Notes under the pieces: generated by a model
Database searches by the model: none
What the model saw: the letters and a program-made list of their open reading frames with translations, nothing else
Told to the model about the DNA's origin: nothing
Shown: piece after piece, positions 42,787-53,782 of the stretch
Numbering within the stretch: position 1 is the stretch's first letter
Layout: each line of letters begins with the position of its first letter
From: Cladosporium sp. IMV 00045
Lineage: Eukaryota > Ascomycota > Dothideomycetes > Cladosporiales > Cladosporiaceae
Direction: 5' to 3'
Length of the DNA: 64,000 nucleotides
Assembly (NCBI GenBank): GCA_001931905.2
Contig: MSJI02000457.1
Location: forward strand, 58,411 to 122,410
Program-made: the position numbers and the translations under genes

Positions 42787-45000
42787 ATGGTTGTCTCTGA
42801 TATCGATCAAAGTCAAGTCACGGCAGGCCTTCTCAATGCCGGCGTCGACCTCGGCCCTGAGAAGCTGACAGCCAACAAGCTCAAGTCTCTCAACGAGCAG
42901 CAAGATGCTCGCTCCGAGCCTGGCGAGCTTCCTCAGTTCGGAAGCCGTGGCTCTTTGCTGCGCGGTGGCAGGAACTTCTCCGGCGCCGCAAGCGTTGCTG
43001 GTGGTTCAAGGGCAGGAGGCTCAAGGGCAATGGCCACTCGCTCTTCTCGCCTGATCACCAGCGGTGGTTCGCGCAGGCAAAGCTCTTTCTTGGCCAGCCA
43101 TCGGAGCAAGATGTCGGCCGATGTCACTGCCCAGGCGGAGAGCAAGTTCTCTGCCCTCATGGAGCTCATGACTTCCGCCAGCAGGGAAGCTTCCTCTTTC
43201 AAGGAGTACTGGTTGGCCCTCATGGCGGACCGCGAGTCTTTCGACCGCGAGCGTGAGGAGCTCATGATTCAGATTGAGGAGTACTCTGAGAAGCTTGAGG
43301 CCAAGGACGATCAGCATGAGAACAGACACCGCGGTAAGTCCTTATGAATGCATTCTCTTCTTCTGAGAATGGGCCGCTGACTTGCTTACGTTACTGCAGA
43401 GCTCGGCGACAAGAACAACGAGATCGAGAAGCTCCTTGCTATCATCAATGTCAACAAGGAGAGCACGCATGATCACGAGAGGAAGCTTGCCGAGCGCGAT
43501 GCCGAAATTGTAAGCCACAACACGGCAATGGTTTCGAAAAATCCACTGACCACTAAAACAGGAGCGTGTCAGGAGAGATTTCACCACACTGCAGACTTCG
43601 TTCTCCAGCCTTCAGTTCCACCACGACACCTACAAGTCCGACCTCGAGGCTCGCAACTCTCAGCTGCGTGACCGTGAGGCTGAGCGTGACAGCGCCATTC
43701 ACGACGCCGAGAAGCAGCGAAGCGAATACCGCAACCTCGCCCGCATCAACAGCGACCTGAACGCCAAGGTCCAGGATCTCACCAGCCAACTCGAGACAGC
43801 CCACAAAGAGATCGCCACCCTTACCGACCGCCTGCGTGCTCTGGAACACGAGCGCAGCGAGTTCCTATACGAGAAGGACCGCCTGCAAGACGAGGTGAAG
43901 CGTGCCAACGCCAGACAAGCCGAGACAACAAGAGAGCTGCACGACCTCACTGAGAGGTACAACACCTTCCAGCGCGAGGCCAACAAGACGAAGGACCTGC
44001 TCCGCACCGCCGAGCTGGAGCGTGATGAACACACCACCACGATCGAGCGTCTGCGCTACGAGATCAAGGACAAGACCGCACGCCTTGGCGATACCGAGAC
44101 ACACAACACCGACCTGAGCCTGCGCCTCGAGCAGTCCAAGAGGGAAGTCACAACGACCAACGAGAAGCTCAGCCACGTCACGATCGAGATCCAGACACTG
44201 AAGACTCAGCTCGACGACAAGCACGACCAATACCGCCTCATCATCACCGAGAGGGACAACCTCAAGGACGACGTCGAGACCGAGCGTCGCAACGTCCTCG
44301 ACGTCCAGCGCCAAGTCACCAACCTGCAAGACCAAGCTTCCAGACGGAGACAACCATCGCCGAACTCCGCACCGAAGCCCTGAGACTCACCGAGACCATC
44401 AGAGAAACCGAGAGGTCCCGCGACGAAGCCCGCGGCCGCCACGGTCCCTTCGAGAAGGAAATTTCCCTCCTCAAGGAGAAGCTCTCCCTCGCCCTGGCGC
44501 AGACCGGCGAAGTCATCGACGCGCGCGACAACGCCCGCCGCGAGCTTGGCGAGTACAAGCAGCAGTGGGAAGAGATCGAGGAGCGATACGAAGAAGTCAA
44601 CGGAGAATCCGAAGAGCTGCGCTGGGAGATCGAGTCACTGCGCACATTGCTCACCGAAGCGCGCGACCAAAAAGAACGCGCCATCGCCGCGCGCAACTCC
44701 GCCGACCGCGAGAGAGATGAGCACATCGCCCTCTGGGAAGCCAAGTGCCGCGAGCTCGAGCGCTTCGAGGAGCAGAAGATCAGCCAGATCCAGGCCATGG
44801 CCAAGTCGTCCGCTGAGAGCGGCCACAGGCAGTCGGGCGGCTCGCGCGTTTTCTCCAGCCGCTCCGTCATGCACTCCGGCGGCGGTGGCCACAGCAGCAG
44901 TGCCCATGGCGGCGGTGGTGAGAACATGAGCAGCATTGGCAGCGTGCTCCACCACCACCATGGAAACGGCACTGGTGAGACGACCAAGACTGAGGAGTAA
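42787..45000 (+). pseudogene. Long coiled-coil protein with a one-base frameshift (~698 aa if continuous)
   Basis: Not recognised as a named family. Exons 42787-43333, 43400-43509 and from 43562; both introns have good borders. The first ~130 residues are Ser/Gly-rich with RGSLL and SRRQSSF-like basic-Ser segments. From about residue 125 onward it is almost continuous heptad coiled coil, rich in Glu, Arg, Leu and Asp. At about 44,333-44,335 the coiled-coil frame moves by one base. The original frame stops at 44,383, while the shifted frame continues as SFQTETTIAELRTEALRL to 45,000 and ends in a Gly/Ser/His-rich tail. Both sides are clearly coding. A lost A in a short A run would explain it. 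No plausible intron spans the point. Sequencing error and true mutation cannot be told apart here. A structural or cytoskeletal scaffold role is a guess. Confidence 0.7.
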
Positions 45001-45416
45001 TGGTTGATGTTGTGAAAGTTTTCGTTTCTTTGTGATTACAATTCTACTGTCTCTATAGTATCTCCTTTGTCTGTATGACCTGCAGTTCGAAAGACTGTTT
45101 CAACCTTTCTAGTTAGCAGTCTCTGAAACTGACCATCTCTTTCTGACCTATTATAGTCGATATTGTAAAGTTGCCTTCTCGCTCGCGTTGTCCGCATCTC
45201 AATACTTGAACCAACAACGAGCGGCATGTTCTATAGAGTACAGCAAGCCATCCGACGGCTCGAGAACTACATTCCCTCGTCATTCGTCCACAATCCCCTC
45301 TTTTACTTATAACATTCTATGAACGCAGCAATCCCTCCTCAACTCTCTTCTCAAGCGAAAGGATGGATACTCATCCCTCAACACTTTACGCCCAATCAGA
45401 CGAGAAACATCCCTGC
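45001..45416. other. Convergent 3' region
   Basis: 416 bp between two convergent genes; nothing recognised. Confidence 0.4.
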
Positions 45417-47148
45417 TCAACCCTCGACACGCTTCTCCATACCCTGCTTCTCTTCGATTTCCATGACGCGGTGCTCGAGATCGAAAGCGAAGTCCTTCAT
45501 GTCCATCGTCGGCACGAACAGTCTGGAACAATGCGTTAGCAGAAAGTCCCTCAACTGCACGCAGAAGTCCCAAAAACACATATTCAAATGGCGAAAGAAT
45601 AAGGAGCAACACATACGGCGCATTAGTAAACAGATAATTCATCTCCTCCAACGGCCTCCTCTTGGTCTCCGGCTGGAAGGCCCAGAACCACAGGGCGTTG
45701 GTGAAATTGCAAACGACGAACAGGATGTAGAAGCGCCAGCCGACGCTTTCCATGGCGATGGGGGTGACCTGGCCGATGAGGGTGTTGAAGGCGAAGCTGA
45801 CCATGACGCCGATGGAAACGCCCTTGCTGCGCGTGCGCGTGTCGAACACTTCGGCGGGGACGATCCCTGGGACATTCAAGGTTAGCGATGGGAAATGGTA
45901 GATGAGTATTCAGACACGTACAGGATAGAGGCCCGTTGGTGGCGGAAAAGCTGATGTTGTAAAGCCAGGTGGTGGCGATGAAACCCCAGGAGGCGGAGGC
46001 GTTGCTCGTCGAGCCGGGCGGGAAGACGGCGAGCATGATGGTGGCGATGACGAAGAAAACACAGTTGGTGAGGTTGCCTCCGATCATGGCCCAGCGTCTG
46101 CCGACTTTGTCGATGACGGCGATGCAAAGCATTTGCGCGAGCAGCGCCAGCACCGACGAGATGCCCTGGTACTTCAGAGTGTCGTTCGTGTCGATGCCCA
46201 TCTGCGCGAAGATGTCGGGCGAGTAGTACTGGATGGCCGAAACTCCGGTCATCTGCACGGAAGCTTGGATGGAGACGACGAGCAAGAGGCGGCGGAAGCA
46301 GGACCGGTTGCGGAAGAGCTCGAGGTAGGACTTCGCGGCGTTCTCGTGCTCGTGCTCGATCGAGTCGCGGATCTGATCATACTCGGCACGCACCCAGGTG
46401 TCCTGCTCGTTGCCGTGCGCGTGCAGTTTCGCCAACGTCCTGAGTCCCTTCTCTGGCTTGCCGTGGTCGATGAGCCAGCGTGGCGATTCGGGGAAGAGCA
46501 TGATGAGCAATGCAAGGATACCCGCCGGGATTATCTGGATGCCGAGGCTGACGCGCCATTGCAACGCGCTGTCATCGGGGAAGTTTTTGTTGCATCCAAA
46601 TGTCGTCCACGCCGCCACGAGCGACCCAATGCCTAGCATGAACTGTTGCAGAGCAGTTACACTTCCGCGGATAGAGGGATGCGCAATCTCAGCCTGGTAC
46701 AGCGGAATGATCATGACCAGAAAACCAACTCCTACGCCGGCGATGGCGCGGCCTGCGTAGAGGTACTCCAGGTTCTGAGCAGCAGTCTGCAACGCACCAC
46801 CCAGACAGAAGATGAGGGCACCGAGAAGGATGGTCAAGCGGCGGCCAAGATAATCTCCTGCCGGTCCAGCGAATCCGGCGCCGAAAAAGGCACCTCCTGT
46901 GAAGACTGACACCACGGCACCTGATTCAGCCTTAGTGGCCTGGAAGCGGGAAATGAAGTCTGGCGAGGCGACAACGCCGGCGATGACTCCCAAGTCATAA
47001 CCGTAGAGGATGGAGCCTACGGAGGCGAAGACGGATACAAGGAACTGGCGACTTGCATGTCAGCGAAGTTGCTCGGCTATGGTAAAGGAAGCAAGCCAGA
47101 TGGGAAAGAAGGAAGACTCACCTGGTAGACCTTTGGAGGGAACGGCAT
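45417..47148 (-). CDS. MFS sugar/hexose transporter (4 exons, 501 aa)
   Basis: Plasma-membrane sugar:proton symporter family. Exons 47148-47122, 47044-45922, 45866-45617 and 45522-45417 add up to 502 codons including the stop. The first exon encodes only nine residues (MPFPPKVYQ); the second opens with FLVSVFASVGSILYGYDLGV, first helix plus the GYD motif. Family marks: GRR after the second helix region, PESPRWLIDHG in the central part, QYYSPDIF in helix 7, GRR again, and PETKRRPLEEM at the last cytosolic segment. Twelve helices are expected. Substrate cannot be read from sequence; the QYYSP motif favours hexose-type transporters. TATATA and CCAAT lie about 65 bp upstream of the start on the coding strand side. 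Next to a pectin lyase, but with its own promoter. Confidence 0.88.
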
Positions 47149-47717
47149 CTTGACAAAGGCAACCACCGAACGGTATGCGATACCATCATGCAATCCGGCG
47201 CGGCATCTCCAATGGTATATATCGGCCAGTCCGGTTAAGAATACCAACCAATACCGGCAAGTGTCTCCAACGCACCCGAACGAAGAGGCTTGCAATTAAC
47301 CGCCGCATAACTAGAGCAAGGCGCGTGCCGGATCCGAGAGGTGTGCACGTGTTAGACTGACGGATCGACCAAAACGTAAAAGCATGGCAGTATTCTTCCA
47401 CCAATTCAGACGAGTCTGATGTGGAGCCCATTAGGTTTTGGAACGGCTGGGGAGTCCGTGAAGGGCGTTGGCGCCGAGGGAAAAGAACATGGGCTCCATG
47501 GGGTTTGGGAAACCCTGACGTGCCAGCGATCCAACCGAGGCGGAGTAGTTGGGGTTTCTGTGGGGTTGGCACATATACTCGGCAAGTGATATGATCTTTA
47601 TTGAATTAAGACGACGTCTTCGCCTTCGAGGGTCACATTTACACTTTTGGATAATGATAACATGCATTTCCTACTTGCCGAGCTTGCTCATGGGTATCCC
47701 CAATCTCCTCCACCCCT
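47149..47717 (-). promoter_or_regulatory. Promoter of the sugar transporter
   Basis: 569 bp between the transporter start and the pectin lyase stop, both genes on the minus strand. TATATA near 47,215-47,221 lies about 70 bp ahead of the start. No gene seen. Confidence 0.45.
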
Positions 47718-48940
47718 TCAAAGCTTTCCAGCACCAGCATTGGCAGGCACATTCTTCTGAGCCTCACTAGCCGCCACCGCACTGGCGATCGTGAGACCTT
47801 CAAAATCAGAGAAGAATGAGGTATCAAGCTCAGGGAACTCGCCGTTCGAGTTATCCAAAACATTGGGTTCGCAGTCACGACCCAGAGCAGCGCTGCAATC
47901 CACATTGTTCTCATCAGCAGCGTACAAGCGTCCCGCGTAATCAGCCACCAGACTGTTGACATTGACAAAAGCATTTCCTTCAAAAATGCCCCTCGCTTTT
48001 TCATCGCCGCCTTCAAGCGCGTGGCCGTCGTTGTCCTCCCAAACGTTGTTGACGGCGTGCAGCAGAGTTCCTCCAGACAGGGCGGGCGAGCGGCCACCGG
48101 TTTTGGTAATGTAGTTGCCTTGCATGGTTATTTGGTCGTCCTCGCCGACCATCTCGAAGGTCCAGTAGTGGTAGCCGCCCTCGCAGCCGGTGGAGTAGGG
48201 AGATTCACCATCGATGTGGTTGTTGGACAGCGTGACGCGGGTGCTGGGGCTGAAGCCGAAGACGTAGTGTTGGCGGCCTGGTCGGGCGGTCTGTTAAATG
48301 ATGATGTTAGCGAAAGGTGCCGTGGATGATCGCGTCATTGTCGTTTGAGTAGAGGCAAGATGGATCGGGCGACGCAGGAATCACTTACGGTAACGTGGTC
48401 AATCCAGATCAAATCCGAGCCATCGAACGAGATCGCGTCGCCACCCCAGACGAACTCCGGGTTGAGGTCGGTGACAGCAATGTTCTGGACGATGATGTTG
48501 CTAGCTCCGGCGCGGAAACGAAGTCCCTTTCCCTTGATACCAGCCTTGCTTCCAACACCGAGAAGAGTCTTGTCAGAAGCAACATCGATCGGCGACGTCG
48601 CAGCTTTGTTCCAAGTCGCCTGAAGGGAAGGGGTGTCGCCGCAATCGTCGCCGATGATCTTCTGGCAAGCCTCACCCGTTCCCCAGTTCGCACACACCGT
48701 GCCGGATTCCGTTCCCTCGGAGTCGGTAAAGTCGAAGACGTCCTCGAGGACGATGACGCGAGGCTCTTCATCCGTGAGATAGGTCTGCAGTTCCTCGATG
48801 TTCTGGGGACGGACTGCCTCGGCGTTGCCACCACCCGTGACACCGGCGGCGAAACCTTCAGCCTCGCCTGTGACGGATTGCGAGGAGACGACGCTGGCGA
48901 GACTGGCTAAGGCCAGAACGAGGGGAGAGGTGGTCTTCAT
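47718..48940 (-). CDS. Secreted pectin lyase, PL1 family (2 exons, 374 aa)
   Basis: Cleaves methyl-esterified pectin by beta-elimination; extracellular. Signal peptide MKTTSPLVLALASLASVVSS, then VTGEAEGFAAGVTGGG, typical of fungal pectin lyases. Exon 1 is 48940-48389 and exon 2 is 48290-47718, with a GTAAGT...CAG intron; splicing gives DHVTTARPGRQHYVFGF, where the Arg is the catalytic-region residue of this family. Other marks: NIIVQNIAVTDLNPEFVWGGDAI with parallel beta-helix spacing, and GGRSPALSGG with HAVNNVW further on. Pectin rather than pectate lyase is preferred because the N-terminal VTGEAEGFA stretch and the WGT-C/W-rich loop fit. Length is as expected. A TATATA sits about 85 bp upstream. 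Confidence 0.9.
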
Positions 48941-50266
48941 CTTGAGGCGATCTGCTCTTGAGTATGGCTGTTTGGAGTAGTGGACCGGGTAAAGAGACCA
49001 GGAAGAACGGAGATAGTATCCAATATATACATATCGAAGCGCTGCAGCTCTCAGAGAAACGCCCCCGGGCACATCACGTCCAAACGAATGAGATCGCTTG
49101 CACTAAAAAGCAGCTCGACCCTATAGGGTGAGATCGCCTAAATAGCGAAGTGCGGTGACAGATAGATCACTCACCCCGATTAAAGCCCATCTAATGCCCC
49201 AATACTATCATGCTTGAGCGCGCCTGGCTCGCTGAAGTCTGAGCTTTTTGTGCTATTGACAGCTGCCAGATCCACCCTGAGCAAGTAATGATTCAGGAGC
49301 CTATAGCTCAATGATGATATGTTTCTTTGATGGTTTGGATCGACATTCAAGCGATTTCGAGGATCTATCAGAGAAGCAATCCACGATAAGTGAATGCTAA
49401 CGAGACGAAATGCTACCAAATAGCAAGTCTTCTTCGAGGAACAAAGCATAGTACAGCAACAAAGTGGTCGCCGCCCATAGCAGGTCCAGAGTCTCAATCC
49501 CATTTGGCATTTTTCTTCAAGGCAAGTCACCACGAGCCACGACACGAGGCGCCAGCCCTAGAAATATCCATAGGGAGCTGTCAAACTAATTTCAGGGCTG
49601 GGAAGGCCTTTGGTCGCTTTTCAACGATTACTTCGCGTAGTGTTGCTGTTGGACGTTTGGATTAGATGAAGCTCGCTTGCTTGACGAGGGAAGTTTGTTA
49701 GGGCTTCATCGGATCGGAGGGTTGAATCTCACCAAAATATCCATCGATTCTATGGAATGCGGCCGCGCGGGTTGAATCATGACATCGAGAAGGCGAGAAC
49801 ATGATGACTCGCCATGTTGTCAAGCTTCTTTTGGCTTCGAAAAGTCGCTTTATCCATTGATGTAGGAGTCGCTCGAGATCTGAAGATATCGCTGATCCAG
49901 GATTCAAAGCCTTACGAGCATCTCAAACCGCAGTGAGCCAGTGTAAGAACGATCGACGAAGAACGCCGATCGAAATCATAGCTTAAACGATGTAACTCTT
50001 CTCTAATTCACGTCCTCTTCCCTCTATCAATACAGTGGTTGTGGTTTAGTTGTACATACAAAGCGGCTGTTCTCCATATGCCCTCCTTTTCCTCTTCTTT
50101 TGGACTCCCTTCACGACCCAGACAGCCGCATACAAATACATGGACAAAATTGTCAAAAAAACGCCGCGCTAAATGCCCCTCGATCGCGGCAATGCAGAAA
50201 AAACAAAAACAACAATCAGAGCAAAATCGCAAATTTCCCCAGTCACCTCGTGCCTCCTCCACCTCT
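48941..50266. other. Intergenic region, 1.3 kb
   Basis: Promoter of pectin lyase (minus strand; TATATA near 49,024-49,030) and 3' region of the next minus-strand gene. Carries the second 20-bp motif copy at 50,157-50,176. No gene seen. Confidence 0.5.
50157..50176 (+). repeat. 20-bp intergenic motif, occurrence 2
   Basis: Same as 25098-25117. Here it lies about 90-110 bp beyond the stop codon of the NAPE-PLD-like gene, probably in its 3' untranslated region, read there as the reverse complement. Confidence 0.6.
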
Positions 50267-51640
50267 TCAAAACTCCCTACTCTCACCGATATTGCAAGTA
50301 TCGAACGCGCCATCCTCCAAACCCCTCCACCTCGCCGCCTCCTTCAACAAGCGCGGCGGTTCCAGAACGTCCTCCTCGGTCAGCACCCAAGTGCCCCAGT
50401 GGATGCCCATGGCCTTCTTACACTTCGTGTCGGCGAAAATATTGACGCTATCGTACGGATTGGCGTGCATGGGCGACATGATCCAGCGCGGGTCGTAGGC
50501 GCCGATGGGGATGAGGCCTAGATCGAAGGGGCCGCGAAGCTCGCCGATCTGCTTGAAAGCTGGGCAGGTGGGCAGGTCGGCGTGTTTTTCCGAGTAATCG
50601 AATTCGTCTTCGGGCAGTTCGGGCACGGAGCGGTAGCCCGTGTCGCCGCCGAAGTAGACCTTTTTGCCGCCGGACGTGACGCTCCAGCTGGACCAGAGCG
50701 TGTGGCCTTTGTCGAAGGGGCCGCGCGCGCTGGTGTGTTGGCAGGGCAGGCAGCCAAAGGTTGCGAGGATGTCTTCGTGGCCGAGGGAGGAGGCGCTGAT
50801 GCTGCCGCTTTGTGAATCGGAGGGCTGGGTTTCCGTGTGCTTGGATGGCTCGGTGGATTTTTGCGAGGAAGAGAGCTTGATGTCCTGCTCTTCCCACCAG
50901 TCGAGTTCGGTGACGTTGTTGATGCCGCACTTGGTGAACCATTGCTTGTTGCCCAGCGGGACGAAGAAGTGCACGTTCTTGTGCTTCTTCGCGATTTTCA
51001 TGATGGTGGGGTGGCTCATGTGGTCGTAGTGGTTGTGGCTGATGACTACAGCATCGACGAAAGGAATGTCGTCGACCTGGCAGGGCATATCGGTGTAGCG
51101 CTTGGGTCCCATGAAGCTGATAGGGCTACATCTCGGGGTGAAGACGGGGTCGAAGAGGACCCTGAAGCCGCCTGGAAACTCGACGTGGTAGCAAGCATGG
51201 CCCAGCCAGGTCGCGCGAAGCTGTTCTGTCTTACGCGAAGGCAGAAATGTAGGCTTGTGCACCGAAACTGTAGGCGGGGTGGTGTCCGGGCTCTTGCTTT
51301 TGCCAGTGATCGCTCTCCAGGCCATTGCGGAGAGCAATTGCGGAGCGCTTCTTTCGATATAGGAATCCCAAGGGTTGATGAAGCCCTTCCCATGCCTGTT
51401 GTGGTGACTTTTTTCCTTAACGTCCGAGGGTTGGGCGGACTTTGCGCCTGGGGCGGAAACTGTCGCATAGAGCAGAGCGGAGGTGGTGGCAGAAGCCATG
51501 GCTGTGGAAGTGCTAAAGGCGCGTTTTGAAGGAGCAGCAGCAAAGTAGCGTGCAGTGGTGCGAGGTTGTGGCCAAGATTGGAAGCCCTTGGGAGTACCGG
51601 CAGGTCCAAGATGGAGAAGGCGAAGAGGGTTGGGAGGCAT
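50267..51640 (-). CDS. NAPE-PLD-like metallo-beta-lactamase-fold hydrolase (457 aa)
   Basis: Resembles N-acyl-phosphatidylethanolamine phospholipase D (Fmp30 in yeast). The core begins RATWLGHACYHVEFPGG and DPVFTPRCSPISFMGPKR. The zinc site SHNHYDHMS is the HxHxDH motif. LPCQHTSARG, YFGGDTGY and GIHWGTW follow in the usual order and supply the remaining ligands. The N-terminal ~65 residues (PLRLLHLG, TTARYFAAAPSKRAFSTST) are basic and Ser/Thr/Ala-rich without acids, like a mitochondrial presequence. Start at the first ATG, 51640; the open frame upstream lacks an ATG. Single exon. A Ser-rich insertion (KLSSSQKSTEPSKHTETQ) sits inside the core. Family is clear; the natural substrate in this organism is inferred. 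Confidence 0.88.
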   Translation of the reverse strand: MPPNPLRLLHLGPAGTPKGFQSWPQPRTTARYFAAAPSKRAFSTSTAMASATTSALLYATVSAPGAKSAQPSDVKEKSHHNRHGKGFINPWDSYIERSAPQLLSAMAWRAITGKSKSPDTTPPTVSVHKPTFLPSRKTEQLRATWLGHACYHVEFPGGFRVLFDPVFTPRCSPISFMGPKRYTDMPCQVDDIPFVDAVVISHNHYDHMSHPTIMKIAKKHKNVHFFVPLGNKQWFTKCGINNVTELDWWEEQDIKLSSSQKSTEPSKHTETQPSDSQSGSISASSLGHEDILATFGCLPCQHTSARGPFDKGHTLWSSWSVTSGGKKVYFGGDTGYRSVPELPEDEFDYSEKHADLPTCPAFKQIGELRGPFDLGLIPIGAYDPRWIMSPMHANPYDSVNIFADTKCKKAMGIHWGTWVLTEEDVLEPPRLLKEAARWRGLEDGAFDTCNIGESREF

Positions 51641-52418
51641 TCTAAACGAAGGACAAGAGCAAAGAGAGGGGGGTTTATATAAGAATATGCGGGACAAAAA
51701 GAAACATCACTCACGCCACCAGCACTTGGAAGGCGCAGCAGCCCTTCGGGTTCGCGACCGGAATGTGGCTTGAGGTGAGATGGTGTCAAGAAGAGGAGGA
51801 AGAGCTGACTGGCCGTATTGTGGTATAGGAAATTGACGACTATTCGTCCTATAACATTTTTGCCCGCCTCCGCGCTGCCTCGCTAGCGTTAGGACTTCCG
51901 GTGACCTCCGTTTGGGAATGAACAACATTTGAATGGCTATACGTATCATTTCAACACTATGACTGAATAAACTCGATGACCAGATAATTTCTATGTATCT
52001 CTCACAAAATTCCTTGTTATCTAACCGAACGAACAGGTGTATGTGCTGTCATCAAGCCACTCTGAATGCAATGCAACAATCTTCGGCCGTAGGAGGTAAA
52101 CACATGCATCTCTCCGCTATCTCCAGGCTTGGCCAGGCATCGATATTGCTGCCTCAGCATTGCCAGAATAGGGCTTAAGCTTAGGTAAGGTTATCCTACC
52201 TAAACTGTACAACTGCCTCGGCTGAATCTCTCCTCACTTCCTCTCCCATCGGCTGCTCATAGCCGAAACACTTTCTGTCCCTCACCTCTTCAAGAGCTAT
52301 ATATTTTCATTTTGCCCAATGACATAGCATACCGCAGATTTGTATTCATAATTGCAATACTGTCTTACCTTCAATTCATCTCACCCAAGCACAGAACTCA
52401 TCCCAGCACATCACAATC
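51641..52418. promoter_or_regulatory. Divergent promoter of the NAPE-PLD-like gene and the SDR gene
   Basis: 0.78 kb. TATATAA on the hydrolase side at about 51,670-51,677. A near-palindrome at 52,181-52,203, with arms TTAGGTA and TACCTAA around a 9-bp centre, lies about 220 bp before the SDR start. Confidence 0.45.
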
Positions 52419-53481
52419 ATGGCCAACGCACGTGCTCAGCAAATAGCTGCCCATCTAAACTACCCAACGGGTATGCTGAGCGGTCAAGTCGCTATTGTCA
52501 CAGGTTCTGGTCAGGGTATCGGAGCTGAAACAGCAAGACTCTTTGCAAACGAGGGAGCCAAGGTTGTCATCAGCGACATCGATGCTGGTCAGTAGCTCTT
52601 TATTGTCTTCCAACGCATTGAATGTATTTGATATAACAACGAAAGATCGAATACCGACACAGAATCCTCGTGATCAGTCAAGAACAAGCCGCTGACAACA
52701 AATTTCCCATCCTCAGCTAAAGCAAGCCAAGTTGCCGACTCCATCAACCAAAACGGCGGCAAAGCCCTCGCCGTGCCGGGAGACATGCTGGACGACGCCT
52801 ATCTCGATACACTCGTCAAGAAAGCTGCAGAGTTCGGCGAAGGTAAACTGCACATCATCGTCAACAATGCTGGCTACACTTGGGACGGCGTCATTCACAA
52901 GGTGAAACGACACTGCATAAACGCACTTAGTCATCAATTTACTCTAACCCAACCCCCAGACAACCGACAAACAATGGTCCACCATCCTCGCCCTGCACAA
53001 CACCCAACCCTTCAAACTCGTGCGCGCCGCCGCGCCCTACTTCCGCGTCAAAGACGGCTCCCCGCGCAACATCGTGAACATCTCCTCCACCTCCGGCCTC
53101 CACGGCAACGCGGGCCAAGCGAACTACGCTCTGGCGAAAGCAGGCGTTGTCGGGCTGACGAAAACGATCGCGAAAGAATGGGGCCCGGCCTTCGGCGTGC
53201 GCGCCAACACCGTCGCGTTCGGCCACATCGCTACGCGGTTGACGGCTGCGAAGGAGGAGGGTGCGTTCGTAACGACTCCCGATGGACAGAAAGTCGCGCT
53301 GGGAATCCCGCAGGCTCAGAAAGCTGGTAGGGAAGCGGGCAAAGACGCCTTCAAGGATATTCCGCTCGGCAGGCCGGGGACGGCGACGGAGGCTGCGGGT
53401 GCGGTGCTGGCGGTCGTGAGTCCGTTGTTTAGCTATGTTAGTGGACAGACGATTAGTGTTACTGGTGGGCGGAATATGTAG
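52419..53481 (+). CDS. Short-chain dehydrogenase/reductase, FabG-like (3 exons, 291 aa)
   Basis: NAD(P)-dependent oxidoreductase. Exons 52419-52587, 52717-52901 and 52960-53481 total 292 codons including the stop. The cofactor loop TGSGQGIG is near residues 28-35, DMLD follows in the 90s region, then NNAGYTWDG. The catalytic set is Ser in NISSTSG and YALAKAG with the YxxxK pair, followed by the usual Asn/Thr loop (NTVAFG). The C terminus [13 protein letters not shown] is typical of classical SDRs. A stretch after the substrate loop ([18 protein letters not shown]) is longer than in core FabG proteins and may shape substrate choice. Similar to fungal 3-oxoacyl-ACP reductase-like proteins; the substrate is unknown. 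The first intron (129 nt) is longer than most here. Confidence 0.85.
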
Positions 53482-53782
53482 GATTGACGTAGTGATGGTT
53501 CTCAATGGATGACCTAGCAAAATTGGCATCTTTTCTTCCGATGTTTGCTCCTAAAGTGCAGCTGGATGCGTACCTGACCTTCTCCTGGATCTTTAGTTTC
53601 ACGAAGGCAAAATATTAAACTCTCGCTCCTTGACTCCTCGTCTCTGAACACTCATCAATAGCCCCTTAGAAGCTCTCATGGAACGAGGTCATGCGGTAAC
53701 CTTTTCAATGGACTGACCTACTGCAAAACAACATCCACCAACTACCTCTCAAAGCCAACCCAATAAAAAATCCCAGACTTCT

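Noticed and set aside
44305..44342. A mini-intron explaining the coiled-coil frameshift
   Set aside because: The only GT-AG pairs nearby are about 35 nt apart with poor donors and would delete coiled-coil heptads.
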